Source: Iris pallida (lineage: Eukaryota; Streptophyta; Magnoliopsida; Asparagales; Iridaceae). From it: a stretch of 64,000 bases of DNA. Location of the stretch: contig JANAVB010010791.1 in assembly GCA_029216955.1 (NCBI GenBank), forward strand, positions 6,936,629 to 7,000,628, given 5' to 3'. The notes below the pieces were generated by a model, which searched no databases, had not been told where the DNA came from, and saw only the letters and a program-made list of their open reading frames with translations. A program made the position numbers and the translations under genes. Of the stretch, positions 38,119-50,556 are shown piece after piece (position 1 is the first letter of the stretch; the number at the start of each line of letters is the position of its first letter).

Positions 38119-38446
38119 ATTTGTGTTTTCATGGCCAATTATGTTTGATCCCCTCCTAATCTCAACCAATTGGGAAGGGGTTCTGTCAATGTGTCTTAGT
38201 TTCAGAAAATGAAAACACATCTTGTGTGACATATCCGTACTACAAAGCTTAAGTTAAGGATGACCTTCTCCAATCATACTACGAACATTATGACTAAATA
38301 TGAGCAGCCTAATGATACACGAATCATATTCTATAGAGCATAAATATGATATAGAGATACCATTCAAATAAAGATCTAATATGCAATGATACTTTCATGT
38401 ATCCAAAAGAAATAACTGTAGGATGACATTAGCATATCCATAGTAC

Positions 38447-38653
38447 CTTTAGTGTCCCATTTGGGATTTCTCCTGCCGTAACCATCCTGAGACTGTTAAA
38501 GAACGTGATATAAACAAGGTATCCATTCATTCAAACCAAAACAAACAAACAAACAACAAACAAACAAACAAAAAGAGCAAATTCAAAGTACCATCGCATT
38601 GTTGAGCTTCGCCAGGAGCTCCTTATCAACATCTATCTTCGTCTCAGCCAGCT

Positions 38654-38714
<61 letters not shown>

Positions 38715-38723
38715 GGGAGCTAA

Positions 38724-38775
<52 letters not shown>

Positions 38776-38819
38776 AAAAAAAAAATATATATCCAAAAAA
38801 AAAATATATATCCAAATAT

Positions 38820-38879
<60 letters not shown>

Positions 38880-39150
38880 CCAAGAATTTCATTTCTGCGA
38901 GCTAAGAATAAATTCAAGAAATTAAAATACTACAGAGAATTGAGTTGAAATTGATAGGAAGTACGATTTGGGAACGGTGGGCTTGGGTTGCTGTTTCCGG
39001 GCGGGGATCTTCGGCATGAATCTAGGCTGAAAAAACTCAAAAAAAAAATTCATGAGCATATGGTACATACATGTGTTGAAATATTCATCAAAGAAAATTG
39101 AGAACCTTTCTCGGAGGAGCACTCGAAGAATTGCCATCTTCACTCTTCAT
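38447..39150 (-). pseudogene. RPC4-like: captured 5' exons resembling RNA polymerase III subunit RPC4
   Basis: Minus-strand pieces with splice signals: 39106-39150 (ATG, MKSEDGNSSSAPPRK, then GT), 38965-39026 (after CAG: RFMPKIPARKQQPKP), about 38594-38660 ([20 protein letters not shown], then GT) and 38447-38486 (after CAG: DGYGRRNPKWDTK). Plant RPC4 starts with a Pro-Arg-Lys stretch, a F-x-P-K-x-P/A-R-K motif, an acidic ...ELL...N segment and then GRR.PK, in that order. (TA)n arrays have grown in its introns. Identification rests on short motifs, so it is tentative. Introns are retained, so this was captured as DNA. Confidence 0.5.
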
Positions 39151-39186
39151 TTTTGGCCCTTTCGATCAAGAACTGGATCTTTATCT

Positions 39187-39260
<74 letters not shown>
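38659..39260. repeat. cluster of (TA)n arrays
   Basis: Separate arrays lie at about 38659-38710, 38727-38773, 38825-38872 and 39188-39260. The first three interrupt what look like RPC4-type introns. A 20-base AGCTAAGAAT-type motif recurs between them. Confidence 0.9.
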
Positions 39261-39263
<3 letters not shown>

Positions 39264-39780
39264 GCAGTAATAAAAAAGGGGTTTTTTTTTTGTTTACAAC
39301 TTAAGGGTCTGCTTGGGTTGAGGGTTAAGAGAGTTAAGTGAGGGGGAAATAAAACCATACTTGGTTTGAGGGTCTGTTATTGAATCTATTTGCAAATTAC
39401 ATATATATGCAATTTTCCTAAGGTTAAACATTTCAAGCTCAAAATTGGGCCAAATGGTTAGAGTTTCACAAGTTCGAGCTCGATCTCAATTAATATAACG
39501 TTAAAAAAAACTCAAACTTTTGCCATTAAAATCACGCCTTGATGTGCTCAGAATCAAATTGGAACTATCACAATTCCTCCCAAGTTCATTAAAATATATC
39601 CATTTTTGACGATTCTATTTGACAACTTAAGCCTAGGATTTAGTGAGAAATCCATAAAAACATAGAAACTCGCAAAAATTACTACGAGCAGTGAATCCTG
39701 TTCTTGCGTCGATCGAACCTAGAAATAAAAATTCAAGAAAAACTCCATAAAAATTGTAGGAAACTGCTCAAAATTCATAC

Positions 39781-39928
39781 CAGGTGCAACAAGTCTTGCT
39801 CTGTGATCTCGGCTTCCTTCACTTTTTGAGCGACAACCTAAGATCAAGAGAGAAAGAGTTAGAGAGTTAGAGAGAAAGAAAGTTCTCGAGAGAAAGCCTC
39901 TCACCATCTTGGCACCATCGATTCCCAT
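39781..39928 (-). pseudogene. ASY1-like: captured first exons resembling ASY1 (meiotic HORMA protein)
   Basis: Minus strand: exon at 39905-39928 (MGIDGAKM, then GT donor) and exon at 39781-39837 (after TTAG: VVAQKVKEAEITEQDLLHL, then GTATGA). ASY1 of Arabidopsis and PAIR2 of rice begin with Ala-Gln-Lys-x-Lys-Glu-Ala-Glu-Ile-Thr-Glu-Gln-Asp, which is matched here. ASY1 builds the chromosome axis in meiosis through a HORMA domain. Only the start is present, before the HORMA core. The intron is kept, so DNA capture is likely. It lies upstream of the RPC4-like piece on the same strand, so a chimeric transcript is possible. Confidence 0.65.
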
Positions 39929-41456
39929 TGTGTTGTAGGGGTTTTAATGATGGAGGGTTTCTAAGGTTAGGGTTTTGGGCGGGTTAGGGTTAGGAAGGGA
40001 TTTGGGGTTTTTGGGAGATGTGGAGGAGAGAGCCTGTAGATGATGATGAAGAGAGAGAGCGGGACATTTGTGGGTTTTGGAAGATGTGGATGAGGAGAGA
40101 GCAGGAATTTTGGGGGTTTATGGGAGATAAGGGTTGGAGAGAGAGAGATGGTGTTTTTGATTGAGATCCAAAAATTTTGAAGAGAAGGTATTTTTTTATT
40201 TGGATCCAAACGTTTCTCAAAAATTTTGGTAATAAGCCACCAAATATTGGATTCCCGCCGAGTTATTTGGGACGGTAGTATAATTTATTTGGGACAAAAT
40301 TTTTTAATAGTCTCAAATAAGGGATCCATTTTTAAATTTGTCCCAAATAATAGTATTTTTTTGTTACAGAAAATATAGTCGTCCCCAAAACTAATTGTTT
40401 AGGACGTTTTTGACTAGCGTTTCTAATAGTGTCGTCCCAAAAGCCTACTTTTTTTGTAGTGAAGTGATATGTAGTTAAGAACAATCCTTCCTACGCATGG
40501 GCCCTGGCTGAATAGGATCGGCATAGTCCCTCCTTGGGCACCAGAGGCCCCATCAGTAAGAGCATGACGTTCCGCAGAATCGTCAGTGGCCGTCAGTAAT
40601 CATGGGTCATCAACCCCGTATCTCTAGCAGAGAGTCCGGGTCACAAGGAAAGTGCATCGAAGCTCATACGCTAAGGAATTGTCCTCCCTGTCCAATGCCT
40701 ACTATGTTGTATCCACAACATAAATAACTATAACCGCTAAGTCAAACTAACATGCAACCTCTATTAGCGGTTATTCCTATCGCACGGCTTGTACGTACTG
40801 GTGGCCAGCCAATCACGCACTTCTGTGTCCTACATGCGACACACAACTTCGTGTTACAACGTGTCAAGGCCAATGAATGCAACACACAAGGTGGTCCCTT
40901 AAATCTAGGTTTAATTTGTAAGAAAAATAATACACAGCAGGAAATATAAATGAACAATAAGTTCTAACAGTTATGCCATGTATCACAGTTTATTTTGCAT
41001 AAAGAAAATAAATAATGCATGAAATATGAGCTAAAATAAATAAACAGCAAATGGCAAGGTATCTTGCCTGGTAGTACGCCTGGTGTGCTGCAATGATCAA
41101 GCTGGCACGAACTACGACTTCGGTGTAACAACTACACAAGGGGACCTCTGATGGTGGCAGGGATCGTGCCATTGAGTCCGAAAGGGTCAAATTAGTTAGG
41201 GTCGATAGGGGAAGGACAGAATTTGGCAAGGGGTTGAGAATAGGACTAGTTGCAGAAGAGAAAGATAATCGAAGGAATTTTGAATAATTGATACATATAC
41301 TATTTAAGAAAAATAATTGTAATACTTGAAATTATATTTTTATTAGTTAAAATAATTTCTAGGAGAATATTTGAAAAGAACCATAAATTATTTTAGAATA
41401 AAATATTAACCTTGTAAAAGTAAATTTTGAGATAGTGAAACTACTTTTTCATAGGC

Positions 41457-41751
<295 letters not shown>

Positions 41752-41915
41752 CAATAATACTTATGATAAAATAATACTAATATTAATAAGGTATAATAAC
41801 TAATATACAGTTGTCGTAAAGTACACATGCTTTCATATAGACATTTGTCCAAAATACCTATCAATAAATATATTCAAATATTTAAATTACAGATGTTCAC
41901 TATGAATTACTAAAT

Positions 41916-41929
41916 GTAATAATAATAAT

Positions 41930-41975
<46 letters not shown>
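41916..41975. repeat. (AAT)n microsatellite
   Basis: About 60 bases of AAT repeats, much shorter at the matching place in the left LTR (about 28822-28836). Confidence 0.85.
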
Positions 41976-41976
<1 letters not shown>

Positions 41977-43150
41977 AATACTAATAATAAAGTATAATAA
42001 ACAGAATATTAATATTAATAATAATAATAATAATACTTAATAATCCATTTACCATTAAAACTAACATAAAAAAATAAAAAAAAAAGAAACTGATAATAGC
42101 TGGCCTGTCCTCCTTCTCGTTTCACGAGAAAGGAGCTCAGCCAAAATAAAGAGAGGGGGGTTAGCCATTAGAGAGGGGTGTGAGAACAGAGAAGAGAGGG
42201 AAGGAGAGGAGAGTGGTGAAGTGAGGCGGAGCGACGAGCAGGCAGTCGGCCGGAGAGGGGTCGGCCTCCGGCGTGGGCTGCTCCGGAGAGAGCTCGAGAA
42301 GGGGTGAAAGGAGAGGGGTGCGGGCGGAGAGTAAAGGAAGGATCGGCGAAATTTCAAAGGGGTCTCGGCGGTGGGTTTCGGCCGGAGCTGCCGGCCGAGA
42401 GGGGCGGCGGCGGACGTGCTGCGCTCCGGCACGGGGGCTCAGATGGCCGCGTCGGCAGATGCATGCGGTCCGGCCGGCGGCAGAGGGCCAGGACGGAGGT
42501 CGAGGCTCCGATCATGGGTGCGGCGGCGAGAAGCTGTCTCTGGCACGCGGTGGACGATGGAAACGGCCGGCGGAGGTGAGGGGTGTGTGCGTGTGTTTTT
42601 ATTTTAGGGTTTTATTTTTGGTGGTGGTAGTCATGGGGTTTAGCCGGTGGTAGTAGGTGGTGAGGAGCGGCGGTGGCCGCTGCAGGCGGTGGTAGTTTCG
42701 ATGGATGGACGGAGGTTGGCCGGTTGCTGCGGTCAGAGAGGACATGGGGTCGGGTGGAGATGTAGGTGGGAAGTTGGCCGGAGTTGGCCGGGCTGTCGGC
42801 GGGGCTGTTGGTGTGACGGCGACGACGGGTGGTGGCAGAAGTGGTGATGATGGGTTATGGGGCATGGTAGAGGTGGTGGTCGTGGAGTCGACGGGTGGTG
42901 TTGGGTTTGTCCAGGGAGGAGCCGAAGGGGGCTGCGGCTCGAGGCCATGGAGTGGGACATGGAAAGAGACTAGGGTTTAGAATAGGATTAGGATTTTGGG
43001 TTAGAGGATTGGAATTGTTGTGTTGAAATCGTGTCCGACATGTGGACACGAAGAAGATGAAATGTATATGTAAGTAAAAAATGAAAAGGAAAAAATAGGG
43101 CACGGACACGATGCACAAACTTGGGTGGAGAAATATTGGAGGAGTACCTG

Positions 43151-43162
43151 CCTATTTATAGG
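43151..43162 (-). promoter_or_regulatory. TATA box of the right LTR
   Basis: Minus-strand CCTATAAATAGG, identical to the copy in the left LTR. As the right LTR is the 5' LTR, this is the one that would drive the element. Confidence 0.6.
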
Positions 43163-43823
43163 ATGTGGGAATTCCCATTAAGATAGGGATTAGGATATTT
43201 AAAACCCAAATTAGATATTTCCTAATTTAATTTAAAATTAATCCAAATCCAAATACAAATCAAATTTAAATCTAATTAAATTCTTGGTTTTAAAAATCAA
43301 ATCAATTTCAAATATAAATATTAATTTAATTATTTAAATAGATCCATAAATCAAATCAAAATTTAAATTGCCACAATAACTTCCGAAATATATTTTTCAA
43401 ATACCAATAATAATAATTTCAAAAATAATAAATATTTTTAAATATCTTTTCGAATAATAAAATATTAATATTAATAATTTCAAAAATAAAATAATATATA
43501 AATTTAATTTAATGTACCTCATATGCATGGAATATAAAATAGTTTTTCTAAACTACCACTATTAAATAAAAAAAAATTGGTCATCTCAATACACAACTTT
43601 AAGCAAATACAAATACGAATAATTATTTATATTATTTGAACGGTAAAAAATAGAAAAATATTTTAAAAAAATATGTACGCTCGCACATATTCGCACTCGA
43701 CGAGCAAGAAAAATAAAATTTCGTGTGCGACGTACAATACGACTACGCGACGTATAATACAAAAAATTTAAACCAATACCAAATTTAATAAATTAAAAAT
43801 AGTAGAAATTTAGGGGTTTTACA

Positions 43824-43870
43824 CGTAGTTTGTATGTTGGTATTGTTGGGTTGTTCATTCTGGGTGCAGA
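43824..43870 (+). repeat. 1,031 bp tandem array, segment between LARD and Copia insertions
   Basis: It continues the array from 26817 after the duplicated CGTAG (43824-43828) and matches 56267-56312. It ends with GCAGA (43866-43870), the left duplication of the Copia element. Confidence 0.85.
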
Positions 43871-44936
43871 TGTTGGCCCATTGGTCATATGGTCAAACTG
43901 ATTTTAATAATTGATCAAACTCTGTCTCGATATATGGAGCTAGTCAGGATATCTCGGACTCTTGGACATACTCAAGAATGACTATCTACTCAGTTCATGA
44001 CCGAAGCGTTGTTTGCCTGTTCGAGTCTGTATTTCTTTGAGCAATGCATTTTTCATTTTATTTGAGTCTAGGAATACTTTGTACACCGAGTCGTACTGGC
44101 AAATAGGCTATTCCAAAATAATTTCAAAATGTTTTTAAAATGTCCTTAGTTTTAAAAAACATTCGTTTTTTGCAAAAGCTCCAAAAAGTTTTCAAAATTC
44201 CCCAAAAACTAATTTTAAAAACCCTAACCTAACCCTGACAGAACTCGGCCAAAGTTCGGCCAGAGTTCGGTTAGTGGCCGTTTTGTTTTTGAATTCCTTG
44301 GAACTTGGTCCTCCTGCAGTTGCGGATTTGATCGAGATTTTCTCATCGAGTTCTGTCCGAATTCTGCTCGAATTCTGCCAGAATTCTGTCTTTGGAACTC
44401 CTATAAATAGAGAAGGATTTCGATCATTTTAACTTACCCATTTACTTTCAATCTTCTCTCTAATCAAAGCCTACTGTCTTCCAAAGAGTTTTTTCTAGAG
44501 CTTTAATTTTCAGATCCCAAGCCAGTTACAATCCTCTAGTCGATTTGTCAGTGCGGTTCGATCTAGAAGTTTCAGAGTGATTGTAATCAGAAGGCTTGAT
44601 AGAAGAATACCTCTTCACAATTGAAGTTGGACGAGTTCTTCGTATCAAAGCTCGCATTGTAGAAGTTGCAAGGACTTCGTAAGAAAACTTACGGTTTTGC
44701 CAATAGTGAATTCAACTGGTAGCAAGAGTTCTACCGACTGGACTAGTCCTCAACAGAGGGAAACCAGTATACATCGATGTCTTTGCATTTGCTTTCTTAT
44801 CTCTGTCTTTACATTATTTAGTTGTGATTATTATTCTGTGATCTTGCTGCTAACATTTTTAATTAGCATTATTCTGCTGCCAACTCTATTCACCCTCCCC
44901 CTCTAGCGTATTCTGCTTTACGATTTCGTTCCTACA
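43871..44936 (+). mobile_element. 5' LTR of the Copia element (1,066 bp)
   Basis: It runs TG to CA. A TATA box CTATAAATAG is at 44401-44410. The last 426 bases are nearly identical to the 3' LTR remnant at 54855-55276, with few differences by eye. Confidence 0.9.
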
Positions 44937-44938
44937 AT

Positions 44939-44950
44939 TGGTATCAGAGC
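44939..44950 (+). other. primer binding site (tRNA-Met)
   Basis: TGGTATCAGAGC, two bases after the 5' LTR end. Standard for plant Copia elements. Confidence 0.95.
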
Positions 44951-45029
44951 TGGTGTTACAGGTAAAGCAAGGTAACATTACAGTTATTTATTCATTTAAT
45001 TAATTATTATATAGATCACAGCACAACAC

Positions 45030-46511
45030 ATGGCAACTGTGAAATTCACAAGTGAAGGCCAGGCCACAAACAGACCTCCACTGTTTGATGGTACGAATTA
45101 TACCTATTGGAAAACACGGATGAGTTTCTTCTTGAAATCACTTGACTTTGATTTATGGTCTATTGTTATTGATGGCTATCAAAATCTACCTCGTATAAAT
45201 GTTGATGGAGTTTTAATTGAAAAACCCCATAACAGATATACAGAGGAAGAAAAAAAAAGGCCAGTCTTGACGCACGTGCTATTAACGCTTTATTTTGTGC
45301 TTTAGACAGAACTGAATTTAACAGGGTGTCTTTCTGCACAACTGCTAATAAAGTGTGGAAGCTTCTTGAAGTCACACATGAAGGCACGACTCAAGTCAAA
45401 GAATCAAAGGTCAGTAGACTTACTCAAGAATATGAGGTGTTCAAGATGAAGCCCAACGAAACAGTTACTCAGATGTTCGAAAGATTCTTGGATATTATAA
45501 ATCCTTTGTCCTTCCTAGGCAAAGATTACAGTAACCATGAAAAGATTCGTAAACTCCTGCGAGCACTTACCAAGAACTGGATTCCAAAGGCTACTGCAAT
45601 CATTTAAGGGAACGACCTCACAACTATGTCCCTCGAAGTACTCATGGGTAAGCTACTCACTCATGAACTGGAGTTACAAGATTTTGAAGAGCCTGCACCA
45701 AAGGAGAAGACGATCGCTTTCAAGGCTCAGCACAGAAAGTTGTTGAAGGTGATTCAGACAGCAGTAAATCTGATGCTGAAGATCAAGCACTCCTAGCAAG
45801 AAATTTAAAAGATTCATGAGATATGAGAAGAAAGCCAAAGAAAACAATATCAACAAAAAATGGTATCAAGATGATGCTGTCTGCTATGGCTGCAAGAAAA
45901 AGGGACACATGAAGAAAGATTGTCCTACAAACTCATCATCAAGCAAGAAGAGCAACAAGTATGAGAAAGGGAACCTGAAGAGATCAACATCTCGAAAATA
46001 TACCAACACCAGCATATGGCATGAAAGTAAAGCCAGCGACTCAGAAGACGAACAATCAGAAGACGCTGCAAATATATGCTTTATGGCATCCGATCAGGTA
46101 CTCTCTGAACCTGTAGTTGATACATATAATGACTTCACCTTTGAGCAATTAGGAGATGCCTTCAGTGAACTGATAAGTGATTACAGAAAACTGCGTAGGA
46201 AATATCAGACCTCTAAGAAGGTACTCAAAGAGTACAAAGGTGAAATAGGAAGACTTACCGACCAACTAGCTGAGGTTAGAAATAATGTTAGTGAGTCTGG
46301 TGAGCTTTCATCTATTAAGCTCTTATTATACGAGACTTCCAAGTCATCCGAAGAGAAAGACAAGGTTATGGACCAACTGAAAGAAGAACCTTCTAAAGAG
46401 AAGAAAAGTCTTCAATGTGCACAAGTCAGAATGGAAGCACTCACTTCTGACTATACTAAGTTGTATGACACTTCCAAAAGATTGGAAATTAGGTTAGGAA
46501 AAACAGCCTGA
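45030..46511 (+). pseudogene. gag: Copia gag, frameshifted
   Basis: It opens with an ATG at 45030 and the gag core (FDGTNYTYWKTRMSFFLKS). A run of A at about 45250 shifts the frame, which continues through FCTTANKVWKLLEVTHEGT. A TAA at about 45605 and another shift follow. A CCHC zinc knuckle, CYGCKKKGHMKKDC, is at about 45882-45923. A long charged, probably coiled-coil region extends to 46511. The protein would bind and package the element RNA. The extended C-terminal part is usual in Sirevirus gag. Confidence 0.85.
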
Positions 46512-47189
46512 GACTGCTTCTTCCTACCCTAACACGTGTCACTTACCGAATAATCGAAACATTCCCAAACCAAACACTGTCAGACCTAACCATATCAAAC
46601 CTTTACCCCAAAAGGTTAAGCCCAAACAGGATTATAGGTATGCTTTCTTCTATACTAGAAAACCTAAACCTACCAATCATGCACATCACTCAGCTTTCAA
46701 CACTCAACATGCATAATATCATTATTGTGGCCACACTGGTCATATTTCTCCTGCATGTAGGATCAGAAAGCTTGTTGATTTAAATATTTATGCATGGATA
46801 CCAAAAGCTAACATTTCAGGACCCTACAAGAAATGGGTACCAAAAGTTTCGTCTGCAAACTATTTTGTAGGTGGAACACCTTTCACATGCTAAAAGCAAA
46901 CAGCGGTTGTTCACGGCATATGACCGATGACGCTATATTATTTGCAACACTGTCGAAGAAGAAGAAGGAAGGTTATGTCTCCTTCGATAACAACTTGAAA
47001 GGGTATATCATTGGTATCGGTGATGTTGGTAAATCTTCCTATCCTGTGATTAAGGATGTCTGTCTGGTTACCGAGTTGAAACATAATCTACTCAGCATAA
47101 GTCATTTAGCTGATCATGGTTATGGCATCAACTTTGGCAAAGACAAATGTACTATAGTTGATAGCTCAACTGGTAGTACTATCTTTTGA
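46512..47189 (+). pseudogene. end of Copia gag and aspartic protease region
   Basis: A second zinc-knuckle-like stretch (YCGHTGHISPAC) lies at about 46716-46760 and lacks the first cysteine. The protease active-site segment reads NSGCSRHMTDD at about 46898-46930. Copia proteases have Asp-Ser-Gly here, so the catalytic Asp is replaced by Asn. The remainder (LKHNLLSISHLADHGY) is typical of the region before integrase. Several frame breaks lie in between. Confidence 0.75.
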
Positions 47190-47292
47190 AGGTATCAGGG
47201 AAGACAACATATTTGTTTTCTATTTGTTGGAAGAAACTAACATTTCAGGTAGATGCTTAATGGCTAAAAGTGATGAGAGTCATCTGTGACAT

Positions 47293-48141
47293 ATGAGACT
47301 CGATCACGCAAATATGGACACAATCTCAAGGTTATCCACGAAGAAGTTAGTATACGGTTTACCAGACATAACATTCAAGAAGGATTCGATATGCAGCCAA
47401 TGTGAAAAGAACAAAGCTACTAGATCCACATTCAAGTCAGTAAACGCAGTATGTACTACTAGACCTCTACAATTGCTACATATGGACTTATTTTGTCCTA
47501 GCAGAGTTGCTAGCCTCGGAGGTAAGTTATATGCTTTTGTAATTGTAAATGATTACTCTAGATACACGTGGGTATACTTTTTGACACGCAAGAATGATGC
47601 ATTATCCGAATTTGTCGCCTTTTGCAAGAAAGTACAGAATGAAAAAGGTTACATGATCACTCGTATTAGAAGCGATCATGGTGGCGAATTCAAGAATGCA
47701 GAGTTTGAGTAATTTTGTGACACACACGGTTTTGTACACGAGTTCTCCTGCCCTAGGACTCTACAACAAAATAGAGTTGTGGAACGTAAGAACAGAACTC
47801 TATCCGAAATGGCCAGAGTAATGTTAAACCAGTTTAGTCTACCCAAACATTTCTGGACTGAAGCTGTCAATACAGCTTGTTTTGTTCTCAATAGAGTTCT
47901 AATTCGACCCAAATCGAAGAAGACTCCATTTGAGTTATGGTTTGATAGAATTCCATCAGTTTCATATTTTAGAATATTTGGTTGTAAATATTTTATTCTT
48001 AATACAAAAGATAATTTGGGAAAGTTTGACGAAAAGGCCGATGAAGGTATATTTTTAGGTTATGCGGCCAAGAGAAAAAGGATACCGAGTCTTCAACAAA
48101 CGAACTATGATCATCGAAGAATCAATCAACGTCACCTTTGA
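47293..48141 (+). pseudogene. Copia integrase, interrupted
   Basis: The GAG-pre-integrase zinc-binding part (LDHANMDTISRL...ICSQC) is followed by the catalytic core: LLHMDLF for the first Asp, IRSDHGGEF for the second, and the Glu segment VVERKNRTLSEMARVM. A TAA at 47710-47712 splits the core, and the frame shifts again near 48070. It would insert the cDNA in the genome if intact. Confidence 0.85.
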
Positions 48142-49998
48142 TGAACTGAATCAAATGACTATCGATGACAATGACGAAGATCTAACTGTACCAAGCTCAA
48201 CACCAGCTGATTCTCTACCAAGCTCAGCACTAGCTGATCCTCCTAGAGAAGATCCAGGAACCAGCTACCTTCAGAGTCTGCCGAAAAGATTAAAATTTAC
48301 GGCTGATCATCCAAAAGATTTGGTAATTGGTGATAATACCAAAAGTGTAACTACTCGTACATCCAGTAGAGATATTGTTTCTAGTGTTGCATTCATTTCA
48401 CAGCTAGAACCCAAAACCATTGATGAAGCATGTAGTAATAATTTTTGGATAGATGCTACACAAGAGGAATTAAACCAATTTGAACGGAATCAAGTTTGGG
48501 AACTTGTTTCCAAGCCTATTGATCATCCGGTCATTGGCACCCGTTGGGTATTTCGAAATAAACTGAACGAGAATGGTTTAGTGACTCGTAATAAGGCTCG
48601 AATCGTAGCTCAAGGATACAATCAGGAAGAAGGTATCGACTACGATGAGACTTATGCCCCAGTTGTAAGATTAGAATCCATTCGCATGTTATGTGCATTT
48701 GCATGTTTTTATAATTCAAATTATTTCAAATGGATGTCAAGAGTGCATTTTTAAATGGTTTTATAAAAGAAAAAGTTTTTGTAGCACAACCTCCAGGTTT
48801 CACAGATTTTAAATTTCCTGATCATGTTTTCAAGTTGAAGAAAGCTTTGTACGGTTTGAAACAAGCCCCTCGTGCTTGGTATGATTGTCTAAGCTCTTTT
48901 CTACTTGATAACGATTTTTCAAAGGGCAAGGTTGACACTACTTTGTTTATTAAGTCTTTTAATGGCAAGCTTCTCTTAATACAAGTCTATGTTGATGATA
49001 TTATATTTGGATCTACTGATGAATCTCTTTGTCAAGAATTCTCTAAATGTATGCAGAATGAGTTTGAGATGAGCATGATGGGAGAGCTGAAATTCTTTTT
49101 CGGACTGCAAATCAAACAAACTGACCATGGAACATTCATAAATCAAGCCAAGTACACAAAAGATTTGTTAAAGAAGTTTGATCTGGACAATGTCAAACCT
49201 ATTGGCACTCCGATGGCAACTTCAACAAAGCTTGATATTGATGAACAAGACAAGCCTGTCGACACACGTAAGTATCGAGGTATGATCGGTAGTTTACTTT
49301 ATTTAACTGCTAGTCGTCCAGATATTATGTTTAGTGTTTGTCTGTGTGCACGTTTTCAAGATAATCCAAAGGAATCACATCTGTGCGCAGTTAAGCGTAT
49401 CTTTCGATACCTTAAGGGCACTTCTTCTGTTGGCTTATGGTATCCCAAAACCAAGTCCTTTGACATTATTGGTTACTCGGATACAGATTTTGCTGGATGC
49501 AAAGTTGATAGAAAAAGTACCAGCGGTACATGTCATTTCTTAGACAAGGCTTTAGTCTCATGGTTTTGTAAAAAGCAAAATTATGTAGCCCTATCAACAA
49601 CAGAGGCTGGGTATATCACCGCAGGACGTTGTTGTGCTCAAATTTTGTGGATGAAACAAACCTTGGAAGACTATGATTTATTTTTTACACACATTCCCAT
49701 TTTCTGTGACAACACGAGCACAATTAATTTGACTAAGAATCCAGTATGTCACTCTCGTACTAAGCATATAGAGATCCGACATCATTTTCTTAGAGATCAT
49801 CATCAGAATGGAGATATTGACCTTGTATACAAAGACACTGAGAATCAATTAGCTGACATCTTCACAAAACCTCTAGCAGAAGATCGTTTCAATTATTTAC
49901 GTCGAGAACTAGGAATTTTGGACGTCAATAATGTTAATAAATTTTGTTTTATGATTATATTTCAATACGCAAAAACTGTGTTAGAGACAAGCCAATAA
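48072..49998 (+). pseudogene. Copia reverse transcriptase and RNase H
   Basis: The frame from 48072 holds the pre-RT linker and the RT start (WVFRNKLNENG, ARIVAQGYNQEEGIDYDETY). One frame break near 48725 separates it from a clean 422-codon frame, 48730-49998. That frame has MDVKSAFLNG, ALYGLKQAPRAWYD, the catalytic YVDD and ASRPDIMF. RNase H follows with YSDTDFAGC, SWFCKKQNYVALSTTEAGY and DNTSTINLTKNPV. This is the best preserved part of the element. Confidence 0.92.
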
Positions 49999-50556
49999 AG
50001 AGTCTGTCTGTCACCACAACTACGGTTGAAGCGAAGCGGTACTTAAGAGTTCCCCGGTGGACCTCCGCCAGCTGGGACAGTACTCCTACAGCTAATCTGA
50101 GACAGTCGCTGTGTAACAATATTTAATCTATAAAATAATATTAATTATATTAATTGAAGGTTGAAATTACTAATCTTTGAATTAAATTTTTGAAATGAGT
50201 CAATGAAAAAAGAAAATGGCCCAAACCAACTAACAGAACCCCCAGACGAATTCGTCCAAAGTTCAGACCGAATTTGGCCCGAGTTCGGTTAGTGGTATCT
50301 GGTTATATAACCAGAACCCGAGAGCCTCTTCTTCTTCATTGCTTCTAAAACCACCTTCACAGCAACAGCAGCCGCGCGAAAGCTCTCCAAACCCTGTTCT
50401 TCACCACTTCGTTTCTCCCAATCTACGTGGTAAAATCCATCCAAATTTTGGATTCGTGCGGAGATCGTTGTCCTCTACTACATACTTGAATCTCGGGAGG
50501 TATAACTCTATATCTCTCCTCCTTTCAAATTCGTGCATATTTACTTTATTTGCACA
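49999..50556 (+). other. spacer between pol and the env-like frame
   Basis: Non-coding by eye. It includes an LTR-like CGAGTTCGGTTAGTGG (about 50280) also present in the 5' LTR (about 44260), which suggests a short duplicated or promoter-like segment. A TATATAA is at about 50305. Confidence 0.4.

Larger units (their letters stand above)
32578..40461. mobile_element. non-autonomous CACTA element with captured host-gene fragments (7,884 bp)
   Basis: The left end is CACTACAAAAAAAGT and the right end is its exact inverse. A 3-base duplication AAG flanks it (32575-32577 and 40462-40464). The homologous LTR at 27585-27587 has a single AAG there, proving the insertion. Subterminal regions (about 32600-32900 and 40250-40450) are dense in GGGACGG/CCGTCC and TTTTGTTACAG motifs, as CACTA elements require for transposase binding. 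No transposase is seen. The interior carries pieces resembling ASY1, RPC4 and SKI3, a Gypsy polyprotein tail with an LTR, and several (TA)n arrays. Confidence 0.93.
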
